A DNA stretch of 64,000 nt from Streptomyces sp. NBC_00193 (GCF_026342735.1 NZ_JAPEMM010000001.1:4092001-4156000); one strand, 5' to 3'. Shown: positions 1 to 8,878, numbered from the stretch's first letter. The notes: generated by a model not told the origin, from the letters alone. Numbers and translations: made by a program.

Positions 1-817
1 CGGGCAGTACCTGTGCGCCGGCCAGCTCCTGGTAGCCGCCGGAGTTGACCCGGGTGACCTGGCGGACCAGGGGGTGCCCGGCGACCGGCAGGAAACCGAT
101 CTCCCCGGCGCCGCCGGTCCAGCCGCGGTGCAGCCGGCCGCCGAGCACGAGGGCGGCCCCGAGGCCCTCCTCGTTCCACAGCAGGACGAAGTCCTCGTGG
201 CCGCGGGCGGCGCCGAGCCGCTGTTCGGCGACGGCGGCGAGGTTCACGTCGTTCTCGTACTCGAACGGCATCGGCAGGGCCGCGGCGAGCTCGTCGAGCA
301 GCGTGGGGGACTGCCAGCCCGCCAGGTGGTCGGCGTAGCGCAGCACCCCGGTGCGGGGGTCGAAGGAGCCGGGGGTCGCGATGACCACCCGGTGGATGTC
401 GGCGAGGTGCAGCCCGGCGTCCTTGACGGCCTCGCCGAGGGCGCGGGTGACGTGCTCGACCGGCCCGGTGGACTCCGCGTACGGGAGCTCGTGGCTGCCG
501 ATCACCTCGCCGGTCAGGTCGGCCACGGAGGCGAGGATCCGGCCCGGGGTGACGTCGAGCCCGGCGACGTACGCGGCCCGCGCGTTGACGGCGTAGAGCT
601 GCGCGTTGGGGCCGGGGCGGCCGGTGGCGGTGCCGGTGGCGACGACGAGCCCGGCGGACTCCAGCCGGGCCAGCAGCTGGGAGGCGGTCGGCTTCGAGAG
701 GCCGGTGAGGTGCCCGATCCGGGTCCGGGACAGGGGACCGTGCGTCAGCAGGAGCTCGAGCGCGGCCCGGTCGTTCAGGGCGCGCAACAGGCTGGGCGTA
801 CCGGGGGTGGCGGGCAT
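1..817 (-). CDS. ROK-family transcriptional regulator, 3' end cut by window edge
   Basis: Reverse-strand reading frame from an ATG at 817 that runs off the left edge after about 272 codons. The first ~80 residues form a winged helix-turn-helix (RTRIGHLTGLSKPTASQLL), which fits the DNA-binding domain of ROK repressors. This is followed by the ROK/ASKHA sugar-kinase-like fold, with the family stretch GGRLHRGWTGGAGEIGF near the cut end. The zinc-binding CxCGxxGC segment expected a little further on lies outside the window. Such proteins usually repress sugar uptake or catabolic genes and respond to a sugar or sugar phosphate; the ligand cannot be read here. An inverted repeat just upstream is a plausible autoregulatory operator. 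Family assignment is confident, the regulon is unknown. Confidence 0.9.
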   Translation of the reverse strand, partial: MPATPGTPSLLRALNDRAALELLLTHGPLSRTRIGHLTGLSKPTASQLLARLESAGLVVATGTATGRPGPNAQLYAVNARAAYVAGLDVTPGRILASVADLTGEVIGSHELPYAESTGPVEHVTRALGEAVKDAGLHLADIHRVVIATPGSFDPRTGVLRYADHLAGWQSPTLLDELAAALPMPFEYENDVNLAAVAEQRLGAARGHEDFVLLWNEEGLGAALVLGGRLHRGWTGGAGEIGFLPVAGHPLVRQVTRVNSGGYQELAGAQVLP

Positions 818-848
818 GGGGTGACTTCTCTCTCACCGAGGTGAACTG

Positions 849-866
849 TTAGGTAAGTTTCCTATT
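849..866. promoter_or_regulatory. Candidate ROK operator (imperfect inverted repeat)
   Basis: The core TAGGTAAGTTTCCTA (850-864) is an imperfect palindrome about 32 bp upstream of the ROK start codon. AGGAAA/TTTCCT half-sites of this type are common in operators of actinobacterial ROK regulators. Assignment to this regulator is inferred from position and symmetry only. Confidence 0.45.
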
Positions 867-902
867 GGTGGGTCGCTCGTGTCAATGGCACTGCGTACAC
901 CA

Positions 903-933
903 CTGCCCCCGCAGGTCGGACCTACGGGGGCAG
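903..933 (-). terminator. Probable terminator of the MscS-type gene
   Basis: Inverted repeat with CTGCCCCCG at 903-911 and CGGGGGCAG at 925-933, extended inward by AGGTC/ACCT. It lies about 30 bp beyond the stop of the mechanosensitive-channel gene, and beyond the promoter region of the ROK gene. No U-tract, as is usual in this genus. Confidence 0.7.
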
Positions 934-963
934 CGTTATGCGTGGAGGCGTGCGGGGCGGGCG

Positions 964-2061
964 CTACTTCGTTATGCGCGGGCCGGAGGCCGAGCCGCCC
1001 GCGGCCGGCTGCGGGATCTCCGCGGTGGCCAGGGACTGCGGGGACGTCGGGTTCGCGAGCGCCGACGGCGGGGCCACGGCCGCCGAGGGGTCGGCCGGGG
1101 CCGCATCCTCCTCGGGCGCCGGCAGGCCCCCGACGATCCCGATGCCCGCGGCGTCGAAGGCGTCCTTTATCCGCCAGCGCAGCTCGCGCTCCACGGCGAA
1201 CTGCTGGCCCGGCATCGTCTTCGCCGACACCGACACGGACATCGAGGCCAGCAGCACCTCGTCCAGGCCCAGCACCTCCACCGGGCCCCACAGCCGCTCG
1301 TCCCACGGGGACTCCTTGGCCATGGTGTCGGCGATGTTCTTGATCACCTCGCGGATGCGGGACAGGCTCTCGGTGGGCTTGACCTGCACCGCGACGCTCG
1401 CCGTGGCCCAGCCCTGGCTGAGGTTGCCGATCCGCTTGATCTCGCCGTTGCGGACGTACCAGATCTCGCCGTTGTCGCCGCGCAGCTTGGTGACGCGCAG
1501 ACCCACCTCGACGACCTCGCCCGAGGCCACCCCGGCGTCGATCTTGTCGCCGACGCCGTACTGGTCCTCGAGGATCATGAACACGCCGGACAGGAAGTCC
1601 GTGACCAGGTTCCGGGCGCCGAAACCGATGGCCACACCGGCCACACCGGCGCTCGCCAGCAGCGGCCCCAGGTTGATGTCGAGCGCGCCGAGCACCATCA
1701 GGGCCGCCGTGCCGAGGATCAGGAACGAGGCCACCGAGCGCAGCACCGAACCGATGGCCTCGGACCGCTGCCGACGCCGCTCGGCATTGACCAGCAGCCC
1801 GCTCAGGGCCGTGCCCTCGACGGCGTCGGCGCCGCGGTTCATCCGGGTGATCAGCTTGGTCAGCGACTTGCGGACCACCGAGCGCAGGGCGAAGGCGATG
1901 ACCAGGATGAGGAGGATCCGCAGGCCCAGGTACAGCCATCCGGCCCAGTTCTCCTCGATGAAACTGGCGGCGTTCGTGACGCTCTCGTGCGTCTCTCTGA
2001 TCGTTTCGGACGCGTCCGGGTTGTCGGCTGCGAGGGGGAGCAGGGCGGCAGGCCTGGCCAC
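964..2061 (-). CDS. Small-conductance mechanosensitive channel (MscS) family protein
   Basis: 365-aa membrane protein. After a short N-terminal segment come hydrophobic helices (LYLGLRILLILVIAFALR, then a segment around SFLILGTAALMVLGALDI). Next is the pore-lining region with the family pattern ASAGVAGVAIGFGARNLVTD and the beta domain (GVFMILEDQYGVGDKI). The tail is Ala/Pro-rich and probably disordered. MscS channels open on membrane tension and release solutes on osmotic downshock. GTG 2061 is chosen because GGAGG precedes it by 8 nt; an upstream ATG at 2118 has no such site. It is transcribed alone, back to back with the HNH gene, and ends at a hairpin. Confident at family level. Confidence 0.9.
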   Translation of the reverse strand: MARPAALLPLAADNPDASETIRETHESVTNAASFIEENWAGWLYLGLRILLILVIAFALRSVVRKSLTKLITRMNRGADAVEGTALSGLLVNAERRRQRSEAIGSVLRSVASFLILGTAALMVLGALDINLGPLLASAGVAGVAIGFGARNLVTDFLSGVFMILEDQYGVGDKIDAGVASGEVVEVGLRVTKLRGDNGEIWYVRNGEIKRIGNLSQGWATASVAVQVKPTESLSRIREVIKNIADTMAKESPWDERLWGPVEVLGLDEVLLASMSVSVSAKTMPGQQFAVERELRWRIKDAFDAAGIGIVGGLPAPEEDAAPADPSAAVAPPSALANPTSPQSLATAEIPQPAAGGSASGPRITK

Positions 2062-2321
2062 GGCGGGGTACCTCCAGATATAGCGTCCTGCCCGCGGAAG
2101 GTGGTGCGGGCAGACCATCCACCCTAACGGGGCATTAGGCCGGACTTGTTGCCGTGTTCGAGGGAGAGACCAGACTCACGCGGGGATGAAGCGGGTGTGG
2201 TCGAAAACACCTCGGACCCGTTACGGGCGCGTGGTGGCGCTTCGACCAGCCGTAAGGGGAGACTGGAAAGCAGATCGTCCCGGCGCGAGCCACGCGCCGC
2301 CGGCGTACAAGGAGGCAGTCC

Positions 2322-2876
2322 GTGCCGCACGTCCTGGTCCTCAACGCGTCGTACGAGCCCCTCGGCGTCGTACCGCTCCGTCGCGCGCTCGTCCTCGTCC
2401 TGGAGAACAAAGCCGTCTCCCTGGAAGAATCCGGCGCCTTTCTGCACAGCGCGACAAGGGCCGTCCCCGCTCCCAGCGTGGTTCGGCTCAAGCGCTTCGT
2501 GCGGGTCCCCTACCGGGGGCCCGTTCCACTCACCCGCCGCGCGCTGTTCGCCCGGGACGGCGGCCGCTGCATGTACTGCGGGGCCGTCGCCACCAGTGTC
2601 GACCACGTCATCCCGCGCAGCCGGGGCGGGCAGCACGCCTGGGACAACGTCGTCGCCGCGTGCCGTCGCTGCAACCACGTCAAGGCCGACCGGCACCTCG
2701 TCGATCTCGGCTGGCGGCTGCGGCACCAGCCGGCTCCGCCGTCGGGGCTGGCCTGGCGGATCATCGGGACGGGGCACCGGGATCCGTGCTGGATGCCGTA
2801 TCTCCAGCCGTACGGGGCGGAGGATGCGCTGGATCGCATCGGGCTCCCGGTGGCCGCCACGGCGGTCGCGTCGTAG
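2322..2876 (+). CDS. HNH endonuclease
   Basis: 184-aa protein starting at GTG 2322 behind an AAGGAGG ribosome-binding site. The N-terminal ~70 residues (VLVLNASYEPLGVVPLRRAL) are the conserved extension seen in actinobacterial single HNH proteins. The HNH/zinc core follows: RDGGRCMYCG, SVDHVIPRSRGGQ (DH and following residues) and CRRCNHVKAD, giving two CxxC zinc ligands and the catalytic His. Family members cut DNA or nick structures, but the housekeeping role of this widespread single-copy type is not known to me. It stands alone with no methylase or defence partner nearby, so a restriction role is not supported. The downstream gap contains a copy of the dispersed composite repeat. Confidence 0.9.
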   Translation: MPHVLVLNASYEPLGVVPLRRALVLVLENKAVSLEESGAFLHSATRAVPAPSVVRLKRFVRVPYRGPVPLTRRALFARDGGRCMYCGAVATSVDHVIPRSRGGQHAWDNVVAACRRCNHVKADRHLVDLGWRLRHQPAPPSGLAWRIIGTGHRDPCWMPYLQPYGAEDALDRIGLPVAATAVAS

Positions 2877-2946
2877 CCCCTTGAGCCGGGCCCCGGCTCC
2901 GGTGCACCGCTGCGCGGGCCGAGGTCCCCGCAGCGACCCTTGCCGC

Positions 2947-3140
2947 TGCGCGGGGCGGGGTCCCCTACCCGCCCTTCGCCCGTTCCCCGGGCTGCGCCCG
3001 GACCCCCCTGGGGCTCCGCCCCAGACCCCGCTCCTCAAACGCCGGAGGGGCTGGAATTGCCCGCTTGAGGAGCGGGGGTCCGGGGGCTGGCCCCCGGGGA
3101 ACGGTGGAAGGGTGGGTAGGGGACTGCCCCGCAGGGTCGC
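2947..3140. repeat. Dispersed composite GC-rich repeat, copy A
   Basis: Sits between the 3' ends of the convergent HNH and GH84-like genes. Its left part carries the module GGGGTCCCCTACCCGCCCTTC..., followed by a stretch with CTCAAACGCCGGAGGGGCTGGA. Its right part carries the same modules in reverse complement, including GGAACGGTGGAAGGGTGGG and GTAGGGGAC. The whole unit can therefore fold into a long imperfect hairpin and probably terminates both genes. Similar units occur near 12.8, 24.8, 40.4, 40.8 and 44.6 kb. Confidence 0.8.
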
Positions 3141-3148
3141 CCGGCCCT

Positions 3149-6100
3149 CTACGGGGCCATCGCGAAGGCTTCCGCGCCCAGCAGGCTGCAGCCGTAGCGG
3201 GTGGCGCGGGTCTCGCAGGTGACCCGGACGAAGCGGGCCGGACCGGCCGCCGGGTCCAAGTGGACGGAGTCCACCCCGCCGCGGGAGGCGACCGTCGCCG
3301 ACGGGTGCCAGCTGACACCGTCCGCCGAGGTCTCCACCCGGAACCGGGACGGGTACGCCTCCTGCCACCGCAGCCGCAGCAGCCCGATCCGCGCCGGAGC
3401 CGGCAGCTCCGCCTGCCACCAGGCCCCGTCGGCCGCGGGCGAGGACCAGCGGGTGGCCGGGGAGTCGTCCAGCGCCCCCGACGCGGGGAACGCCGGGGTC
3501 TCGTCGGCCGAGGAGGAGGCCACGGCGGAGCGCAGCAGGTTCGGGCCGGCCGTCCGCGGATGGGCGCGGACCTTCAGCGTGCGCGTCTCGGAGCCGAAGG
3601 TGACCGGGACCTCGTAGGTGCCCGGCGCCGTGCCCGCGGCCACCGCGACCTCGACCGGGACGGTCGCCGTCGTACCGCGCGCGGCCGCGGCCGTCTCCGG
3701 CAGGCGCACCGAGATCCCCGGCGGCGCGGTCGCCGACAGGGGTCCGCGGACCTCGCCGGGACGCAGCGCGGACAGCTGCGCCGGGATCCGCTGCGCGGCC
3801 CCGCCGATCTCCGCGTCCACGGTCTCCGCCAGCTCGAAACGGGCCTCCGGGCCGTCCGCCGTCCACGGGACCACGCCGTGCACGGCCGGAGCCGGGCCGG
3901 ACCAGACGAGCCGGACCGCGTCGGCCCGCAGGCCGCCCACGTCCGCCTGGGTCCAGCCCGATGCCGCCGCCTCCGCGACCTTGCGCCAGCCCTCTCCCGG
4001 CACGTGGGCCTCGATCACGGCGCCCCGGCTGCCCGGCGGCAGCGGGTCGGTCATCACGGTCACCACCGACACCGGCCGGGCATCCGACAGCTGGACCGTC
4101 CACGCGTCGGGCTGCCGGGTCACCGTGCCCGGCTCGCGGGCCGCGCCGGTCCACGCGTCGGCCTCGGCCGCCGCCCGCGCCAGGAAGGGGTCCAGCACCG
4201 CCTTGTCGACCCGGGCGGCTTCCGCCCCGGACAGCGCCGAACGGGCGGCGGTGAAGGCCTGCGAGGCCTGCCAGGCCGCCGCCCCGTCCCCGCGCGCCTG
4301 CGCCTGGAGGACGTCGAGGGCCAGCTCCCCGGCCACCCCGTAGCGCGCGAGCCGCGACAGCCAGGGCCCCGCCTCCTCCGCGAGCGCGGGCAGCCGGTCC
4401 GGGGCCTCGCGCAGCACGCGGAAGGCGGCGCGCAGCCGGTCGCCCGCCGCCGGGTCGCCGGAGCTGCGGGCCCGCCAGAACTCCTCCATCAGCGGGACCA
4501 GGTAGGCGGACTCGGGCTGGGCCAGGCCGGAGGAGGCGTTGTTCCCGGCCAGCGCGGCCAGGGCCTCGCGGGCCTTGGGGTCGGGGCCGGCGAGCGAGGC
4601 CACGGCCGCCGCCCAGGAGTCGGCGGCCCGGTAGCCGCGCGGGTTCCACGTGAAATCCGCCGCGGTGAACAGCGGGATGCGCGACAGCGTGCCCTGGGGC
4701 ATGGCGTTGGCCAGCACGGCCGCCGAACCGCCCGCGACCACCGGGTCGCGTCCCGCGTACGGGCCGAGGAAGATCCGGCCCGGATCCCAGTCGTTGACCG
4801 GGTAGTTGTCCATGGTGACCAGCGGGTGCTGCCCGAGCGCCGAGCGCGCCCCGTTCATCTCCTGCCCGGTGATCGTGCGCGGCACCACGCCGACGCCCGT
4901 CCAGGCCACCTCGACCCGGCCGTCCAGGGCCTCGGCCAGCGCGGTCCGGTAGGGCGTCGCGCCCTCCTGGTAGTACTCCGTCGGCAGCAGCGACAGCGCG
5001 GGCGCCCCCGGATAGCGCCGGGCCAGGTGCGCGGCCAGCTCGCCCGCCACCTCCGCGTGCGCCTTCGCGGCCGCCGCCGGGCCCTTGCCGTACCGCTCCC
5101 GGTCGGCCCGGCAGCCCCACTCGGTGTAGCTGACGTCCTGGAACTGCACCTGGAACGCCCGGAACCCGAGGTCCCACATGGCGTCGAGCTTGCGGGCGAG
5201 TGCCGCCCGGTCGGCCGAGGAGGCCAGGCACATCGACTGCCCGGGCGCCACCGCCCAGGCGAGCACCACCTTGTTGGCGCGCGCCCGGTCGGCCAGCTCC
5301 CGCAGCTCCGCCGCCCGCGGCGCCGGATAGTCGCGGCGCCATTCCGTGGTCCGGTACGGGTCGTCACCGGGCGCCAGCAGCAGCCGGTTCAGCTTGGTCC
5401 GGCCCATGAACTCCACCTGCGCGAGCCGCTGGGCGGCCGTCCACGGAGTCCCGTAGAACCCCTCCGTGATCCCGCGCACCGGCGCGGACGGCCAGTCCCG
5501 TACGAGGACCCCGGGCACCTTCCCGCCGCCCTGGGACAGCAGTTGACGCAGTGTCTGTGCCGCGTGGAAGAGTCCGTCGTCGCCGGTGCCCACCAGGGCG
5601 ACCGTGTCCCGCCCCTCGGCGCGGCCCACCGCCAGCCGGTAGCCGCCGGCCGGCAGGTCGCCGGCCACGCCCGAGCCCAGGGCGTGCAGCGCCCGCTCGG
5701 CATCAGCGCCTTGGAGCCGTACGACGGGGACGGCGTCGGGCAGCGGTTCCCCGTCGGCCCGCTCGTGCAGGGTCCGTACGCCCGCCCCGTGCAGGGCGTC
5801 GCGGACCACCTGGGCGGCGTACGCGTCCACGCCCGCGGGCAGCACCAGCACGGCCTCGGCGCCCAGCGGCACCGCGCGCGCCGGGTCGGCGGCCATCGAC
5901 TGGGGCCGGGGCCACACCGCGGGCTCCCCGTCGGCGGCGCGTGCCGGATCGGAGCCGGGGGCGAGCGCGGGGGCGGGTACGGGAACGGGCGCCGGGTCGC
6001 GCAGTGCCGCGGGCACCGCGGGTGCCGCGCCAGCGTCCGGCGCGGCGGGGCCGTCGGGCGCGGTCGGCGAAGCGAAGGCGCTGGGGGGACCCACCACCGC

Positions 6101-6178
6101 CGAGCCGCCCAGCAGTGCGCCGATGACGGCGACCGCCGCAGCCGTGGCCGTGACCCGCTTGCTGCCCCTGGTCTGCAC
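3149..6178 (-). CDS. Secreted GH84-like beta-N-acetylglucosaminidase (hyaluronidase/O-GlcNAcase type)
   Basis: 1009 aa from GTG 6178 (GGGGTGG just upstream; an ATG at 6235 is possible). A signal peptide (RGSKRVTATAAAVAVIGALL, ending near FASP) is followed by an Ala/Pro linker. A GH20b-like N-terminal domain comes next (PRPQSMAADPARAVPLGAEA). The GH84 barrel starts near residue 235 with GITEGFYGTPWTAAQR and continues with LLLAPGDDPYRTTEW. The C-terminal ~150 residues resemble an F5/8 (discoidin, CBM32) carbohydrate-binding module (LRWQEAYPSRFRVETSADG). It is expected to remove GlcNAc from extracellular glycans. Oddity: the catalytic Asp pair of classical GH84 (FDD) reads FQDVSY here (Gln347-Asp348), so the acetamido-orienting residue is changed. 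Fold is confident, activity less so. Confidence 0.85.
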   Translation of the reverse strand: MQTRGSKRVTATAAAVAVIGALLGGSAVVGPPSAFASPTAPDGPAAPDAGAAPAVPAALRDPAPVPVPAPALAPGSDPARAADGEPAVWPRPQSMAADPARAVPLGAEAVLVLPAGVDAYAAQVVRDALHGAGVRTLHERADGEPLPDAVPVVRLQGADAERALHALGSGVAGDLPAGGYRLAVGRAEGRDTVALVGTGDDGLFHAAQTLRQLLSQGGGKVPGVLVRDWPSAPVRGITEGFYGTPWTAAQRLAQVEFMGRTKLNRLLLAPGDDPYRTTEWRRDYPAPRAAELRELADRARANKVVLAWAVAPGQSMCLASSADRAALARKLDAMWDLGFRAFQVQFQDVSYTEWGCRADRERYGKGPAAAAKAHAEVAGELAAHLARRYPGAPALSLLPTEYYQEGATPYRTALAEALDGRVEVAWTGVGVVPRTITGQEMNGARSALGQHPLVTMDNYPVNDWDPGRIFLGPYAGRDPVVAGGSAAVLANAMPQGTLSRIPLFTAADFTWNPRGYRAADSWAAAVASLAGPDPKAREALAALAGNNASSGLAQPESAYLVPLMEEFWRARSSGDPAAGDRLRAAFRVLREAPDRLPALAEEAGPWLSRLARYGVAGELALDVLQAQARGDGAAAWQASQAFTAARSALSGAEAARVDKAVLDPFLARAAAEADAWTGAAREPGTVTRQPDAWTVQLSDARPVSVVTVMTDPLPPGSRGAVIEAHVPGEGWRKVAEAAASGWTQADVGGLRADAVRLVWSGPAPAVHGVVPWTADGPEARFELAETVDAEIGGAAQRIPAQLSALRPGEVRGPLSATAPPGISVRLPETAAAARGTTATVPVEVAVAAGTAPGTYEVPVTFGSETRTLKVRAHPRTAGPNLLRSAVASSSADETPAFPASGALDDSPATRWSSPAADGAWWQAELPAPARIGLLRLRWQEAYPSRFRVETSADGVSWHPSATVASRGGVDSVHLDPAAGPARFVRVTCETRATRYGCSLLGAEAFAMAP

Positions 6179-6577
6179 GGAGCCACCCCGTCCCGAGTCG
6201 TCCCCCGCTCGTACGAACGAGCCAGAGCCCACCATCCGTACGCCCGGGGTGTCAACGTCGGCGGGTGATCTGACCTGGATCGGCCAGGAATGCGGTGCGG
6301 CCGACTGGGTATGGCTGGGATGTTCTCCGGACCGCGCGCCGGAGGGTGTTCCCGACGTTCCCGCACGCCAGGGCCGATGGCTCCGCACGCGTGGTGAGCG
6401 CCGCGGAGCTCCGCAACACCTCTCGTGCGCGGAGCGAACACAGGCACGTCTGTACGGATTCACGTCCCGCACAGGAGAATTTCCGCTGTCGGTGGTGCAC
6501 GGACGGTGCGCGGACCGACACAGTGGGAGCCATCCACGGGTCCTGACCGATCCTCACGCACGAAGGAGTGCCTGCCG
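6179..6577. other. Intergenic region between divergent GH84-like and malQ-side genes
   Basis: About 400 bp that should hold both promoters. It contains a perfect 12-bp palindrome GCGGAGCTCCGC (6403-6414). I see no convincing -35/-10 pair and no coding sequence that I can support on either strand. Confidence 0.5.
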
Positions 6578-6817
6578 GTGAACACCAAGGCTGCGAACAC
6601 CAAGAGCGCCACCACCGCCATATCCGGCCCCAAACGGCTTCCGCCGCTCGCCCACCTGCCGGCGCAGGCCGGACCCGACGAGCGGCCCCTCACCAGCGAG
6701 CCGTCGCTCTCCGACGCCGCGCACGCGCCGTTGACCAGTGAGCCCCCGCTCGCCTGCGAGGCCCCGCTGACCAGCGAGCCGACCACCCATGCCGCGGCGG
6801 CCGCCGCGGGTGACTAG
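6578..6817 (+). CDS. Small hypothetical protein with PLTSEP repeats, upstream of malQ
   Basis: 79-aa protein read from GTG 6578, preceded by AAGGAG at 9-nt spacing. It ends 15 bp before malQ, so the two are probably co-transcribed. The N-terminal third is basic and Thr/Lys/Ala-rich (NTKAANTKSATTAI). The middle has KRLPPLAHLPAQAGPDERP. The last half contains three PLTSEP motifs separated by 9-11 residues and ends in an Ala run. There are no membrane segments and no cysteine pattern. I do not recognise the family; it looks intrinsically disordered. The good ribosome-binding site and codon use like its neighbours suggest it is translated. Function unknown. Confidence 0.65.
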   Translation: MNTKAANTKSATTAISGPKRLPPLAHLPAQAGPDERPLTSEPSLSDAAHAPLTSEPPLACEAPLTSEPTTHAAAAAAGD

Positions 6818-6832
6818 ACGACAAGGAACCTG

Positions 6833-8878
6833 ATGGACGACCTCGCCCGGCTCGCGGCCCTGTACGGAGTCGCCACCACCTACCAGCCCGCCGAGGACGT
6901 CACCCTGCGGGTCCCGGAGGCCACCATCGCCGCCGTGCTGCGGCAGTTGGGGGTGGACACGGACACCCCGGAGTCCGTACGGGCGCACCTGGCCGGGGCC
7001 GAACACGACGCGGCGCACCGGCTGTTGCCGCGCGTGCTGGTGTGGTGGGCGGGATCCCGGCCGCCCGTGGAGCTGGGGGCGCTGCCGCTGGGGACCCGGA
7101 CCCTGCTGGAGGCGGAGGACTCCGAGGCGGCCGGGCCGCCGGAGGAGGCGGACGGGCCGGAGGGCCGTGCGGTGCCCTGGAGCGCGGCCGAGGCGGGGGA
7201 GCCGCCCCTCGGCGTGCACCGGATCCACGCGGAGGCCCCCGACGGCCGCACCGCCACCGCCACCCTGATCGTGGCCCCCGACCGGGCCCCGGCGGCGCCC
7301 GAACGCACCCACGGGCTGCTCGTCCAGCTCTACTCGGTGCTCTCCGAACGGTCCTGGGGCATGGGCGACCTGGGCGATCTCGCGGAGTTGGCGCGCTGGG
7401 CGGGCCGCGTCCACGGAGCCGGCTTCGTCCAGGTCAACCCGCTGCACGCGGCCGTGCCCGGCACCCCGACCGACCCCTCCCCGTACCGTCCGTCCTCGCG
7501 CCGCTTCCCCGACCCGGTGCACCTGCGGATCGAGGACGTCCCCGAGTACGCCGACTGCCCCGACCGGGCCGCCCTCGCGGAACTGGCCGACCGTGGTGCC
7601 GAGTTGCGGCGCGAGGTACTGGAGAAGGGGGCGCTGATCGACCGGGACGCCGTCTGGACCCTCAAGCGGGCCGCCCTGGAGCTGCTGTACGCCGTCCCGC
7701 GGAGCCCCGAACGGGAGGCGGCCTACGAGAACTTCCGCGCCGAGCAGGGCGCGGAGCTGGACCTGCACGCCGCCTGGTGCGCCGGGCACGCCGGGGAGGA
7801 CCCGAAGACCCGGGCCGACTTCCACCGCTGGCTGGTCTGGCTGACGGACACCCAGCTCGCCGGAGCCCAGCGGGCCGCCAAGGACGCCGGGATGGCGATC
7901 GGCATCGTCCACGACCTGGCCGTCGGGGTGCATCCGCAGGGCTCCGACACCTTCGGCCTGCCCTTCTACGCCAAGGACTGCTCCGTCGGCGCCCCGCCGG
8001 ACGCCTTCAACGCGCGCGGCCAGGACTGGGGGCTGCCCCCGTGGCGGCCCGACCGGCTGGCCTCCACCGGGTACGCGCCGCTGCGGGCCCTGCTGCGGGG
8101 GGTGTTCCGGTACGCGGGCGCGCTGCGCATCGATCACGTCATGGGACTCTTCCGGCTCTGGTGGATCCCGGAAGGGGCCCCGCCCGCCGAAGGCGCGTAC
8201 GTCGCGTACCACGGGGAGGCGATGCTCGCCCTGCTGGTCCTGGAGGCGCACCGGGCCGGGGCCCTGGTCATCGGAGAGGACCTCGGCACCGTGCAGCCGG
8301 GGGTCCGTCAGGCGCTGGCCCGGCGCGGGGTGCTGGGCACCTCGGTGCTGTGGTTCGAGCGGGACTGGGGCGGCGACGGCGAGCCGCTGGAGCCGGAGCG
8401 CTGGCGGGCCGACTGCCTGGCGACGGTGACCACCCACGATCTGCCGCCCACGGCCGCCAAACTGGCCGGCTCCCACGTGGAACTGCGCGACCGGCTCGGC
8501 CTGCTGACCCGCGCGGCCGAGCGGGAGCGCGCCGAGGACGCGGCCGACACCGCGCGCTGGCTGGACGTACTGGAGGACCTCGGGCTGGACACCAAGGGCG
8601 AGGAGGCCGCCGTACGGTCCCTGTACGGGTTCCTGCTGCGCACTCCGGCCCGCCTGGTCGGGGTCTGGCTGCCCGACGCGGTGGGGGACCGGCGGCCGCA
8701 GAACCTGCCCGGTACCTGGGACCAGTACCCCAACTGGCGGCTCCCGGTCGCCGACGCGGAGGGCCGGCCGCTGACCCTGGAGGCACTGACCGCCTCGCCG
8801 CGGGCGAACGCCCTGCTGGGGGCGGTGCGGGGGGCGGCGGGAACCCGTACGGCACCCCCGGGCGCGCGCGGCGTTTAG
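6833..8878 (+). CDS. malQ: 4-alpha-glucanotransferase (amylomaltase)
   Basis: 681-aa GH77 enzyme that transfers alpha-1,4-glucan segments between maltodextrins and releases glucose, in cytoplasmic maltodextrin/glycogen metabolism. The start ATG 6833 has AAGGA upstream. An N-terminal ~150-residue domain typical of actinobacterial MalQ precedes the barrel. Active-site signatures are RIDHVMGLF (nucleophile Asp434), VIGEDLGTV (acid/base Glu482) and TTHDLPPT (Asp536). The NPLHAAVPGTPTDPSPYRPS segment of the family is present. Length is usual for the long (type II) form. It follows the small PLTSEP-repeat gene by 15 bp and is followed by a small membrane-protein gene. Confidence 0.95.
   Translation: MDDLARLAALYGVATTYQPAEDVTLRVPEATIAAVLRQLGVDTDTPESVRAHLAGAEHDAAHRLLPRVLVWWAGSRPPVELGALPLGTRTLLEAEDSEAAGPPEEADGPEGRAVPWSAAEAGEPPLGVHRIHAEAPDGRTATATLIVAPDRAPAAPERTHGLLVQLYSVLSERSWGMGDLGDLAELARWAGRVHGAGFVQVNPLHAAVPGTPTDPSPYRPSSRRFPDPVHLRIEDVPEYADCPDRAALAELADRGAELRREVLEKGALIDRDAVWTLKRAALELLYAVPRSPEREAAYENFRAEQGAELDLHAAWCAGHAGEDPKTRADFHRWLVWLTDTQLAGAQRAAKDAGMAIGIVHDLAVGVHPQGSDTFGLPFYAKDCSVGAPPDAFNARGQDWGLPPWRPDRLASTGYAPLRALLRGVFRYAGALRIDHVMGLFRLWWIPEGAPPAEGAYVAYHGEAMLALLVLEAHRAGALVIGEDLGTVQPGVRQALARRGVLGTSVLWFERDWGGDGEPLEPERWRADCLATVTTHDLPPTAAKLAGSHVELRDRLGLLTRAAERERAEDAADTARWLDVLEDLGLDTKGEEAAVRSLYGFLLRTPARLVGVWLPDAVGDRRPQNLPGTWDQYPNWRLPVADAEGRPLTLEALTASPRANALLGAVRGAAGTRTAPPGARGV

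Noticed and set aside
74..844. Long forward-strand open frame opposite the ROK gene
   Set aside because: Low-complexity Gly/Arg/Pro product without domains. It is the GC-driven antisense shadow of the ROK coding sequence.
2322..2876. HNH protein as part of a restriction or homing system
   Set aside because: No methyltransferase, recombinase or mobile-element boundary nearby; it resembles the common stand-alone actinobacterial type.
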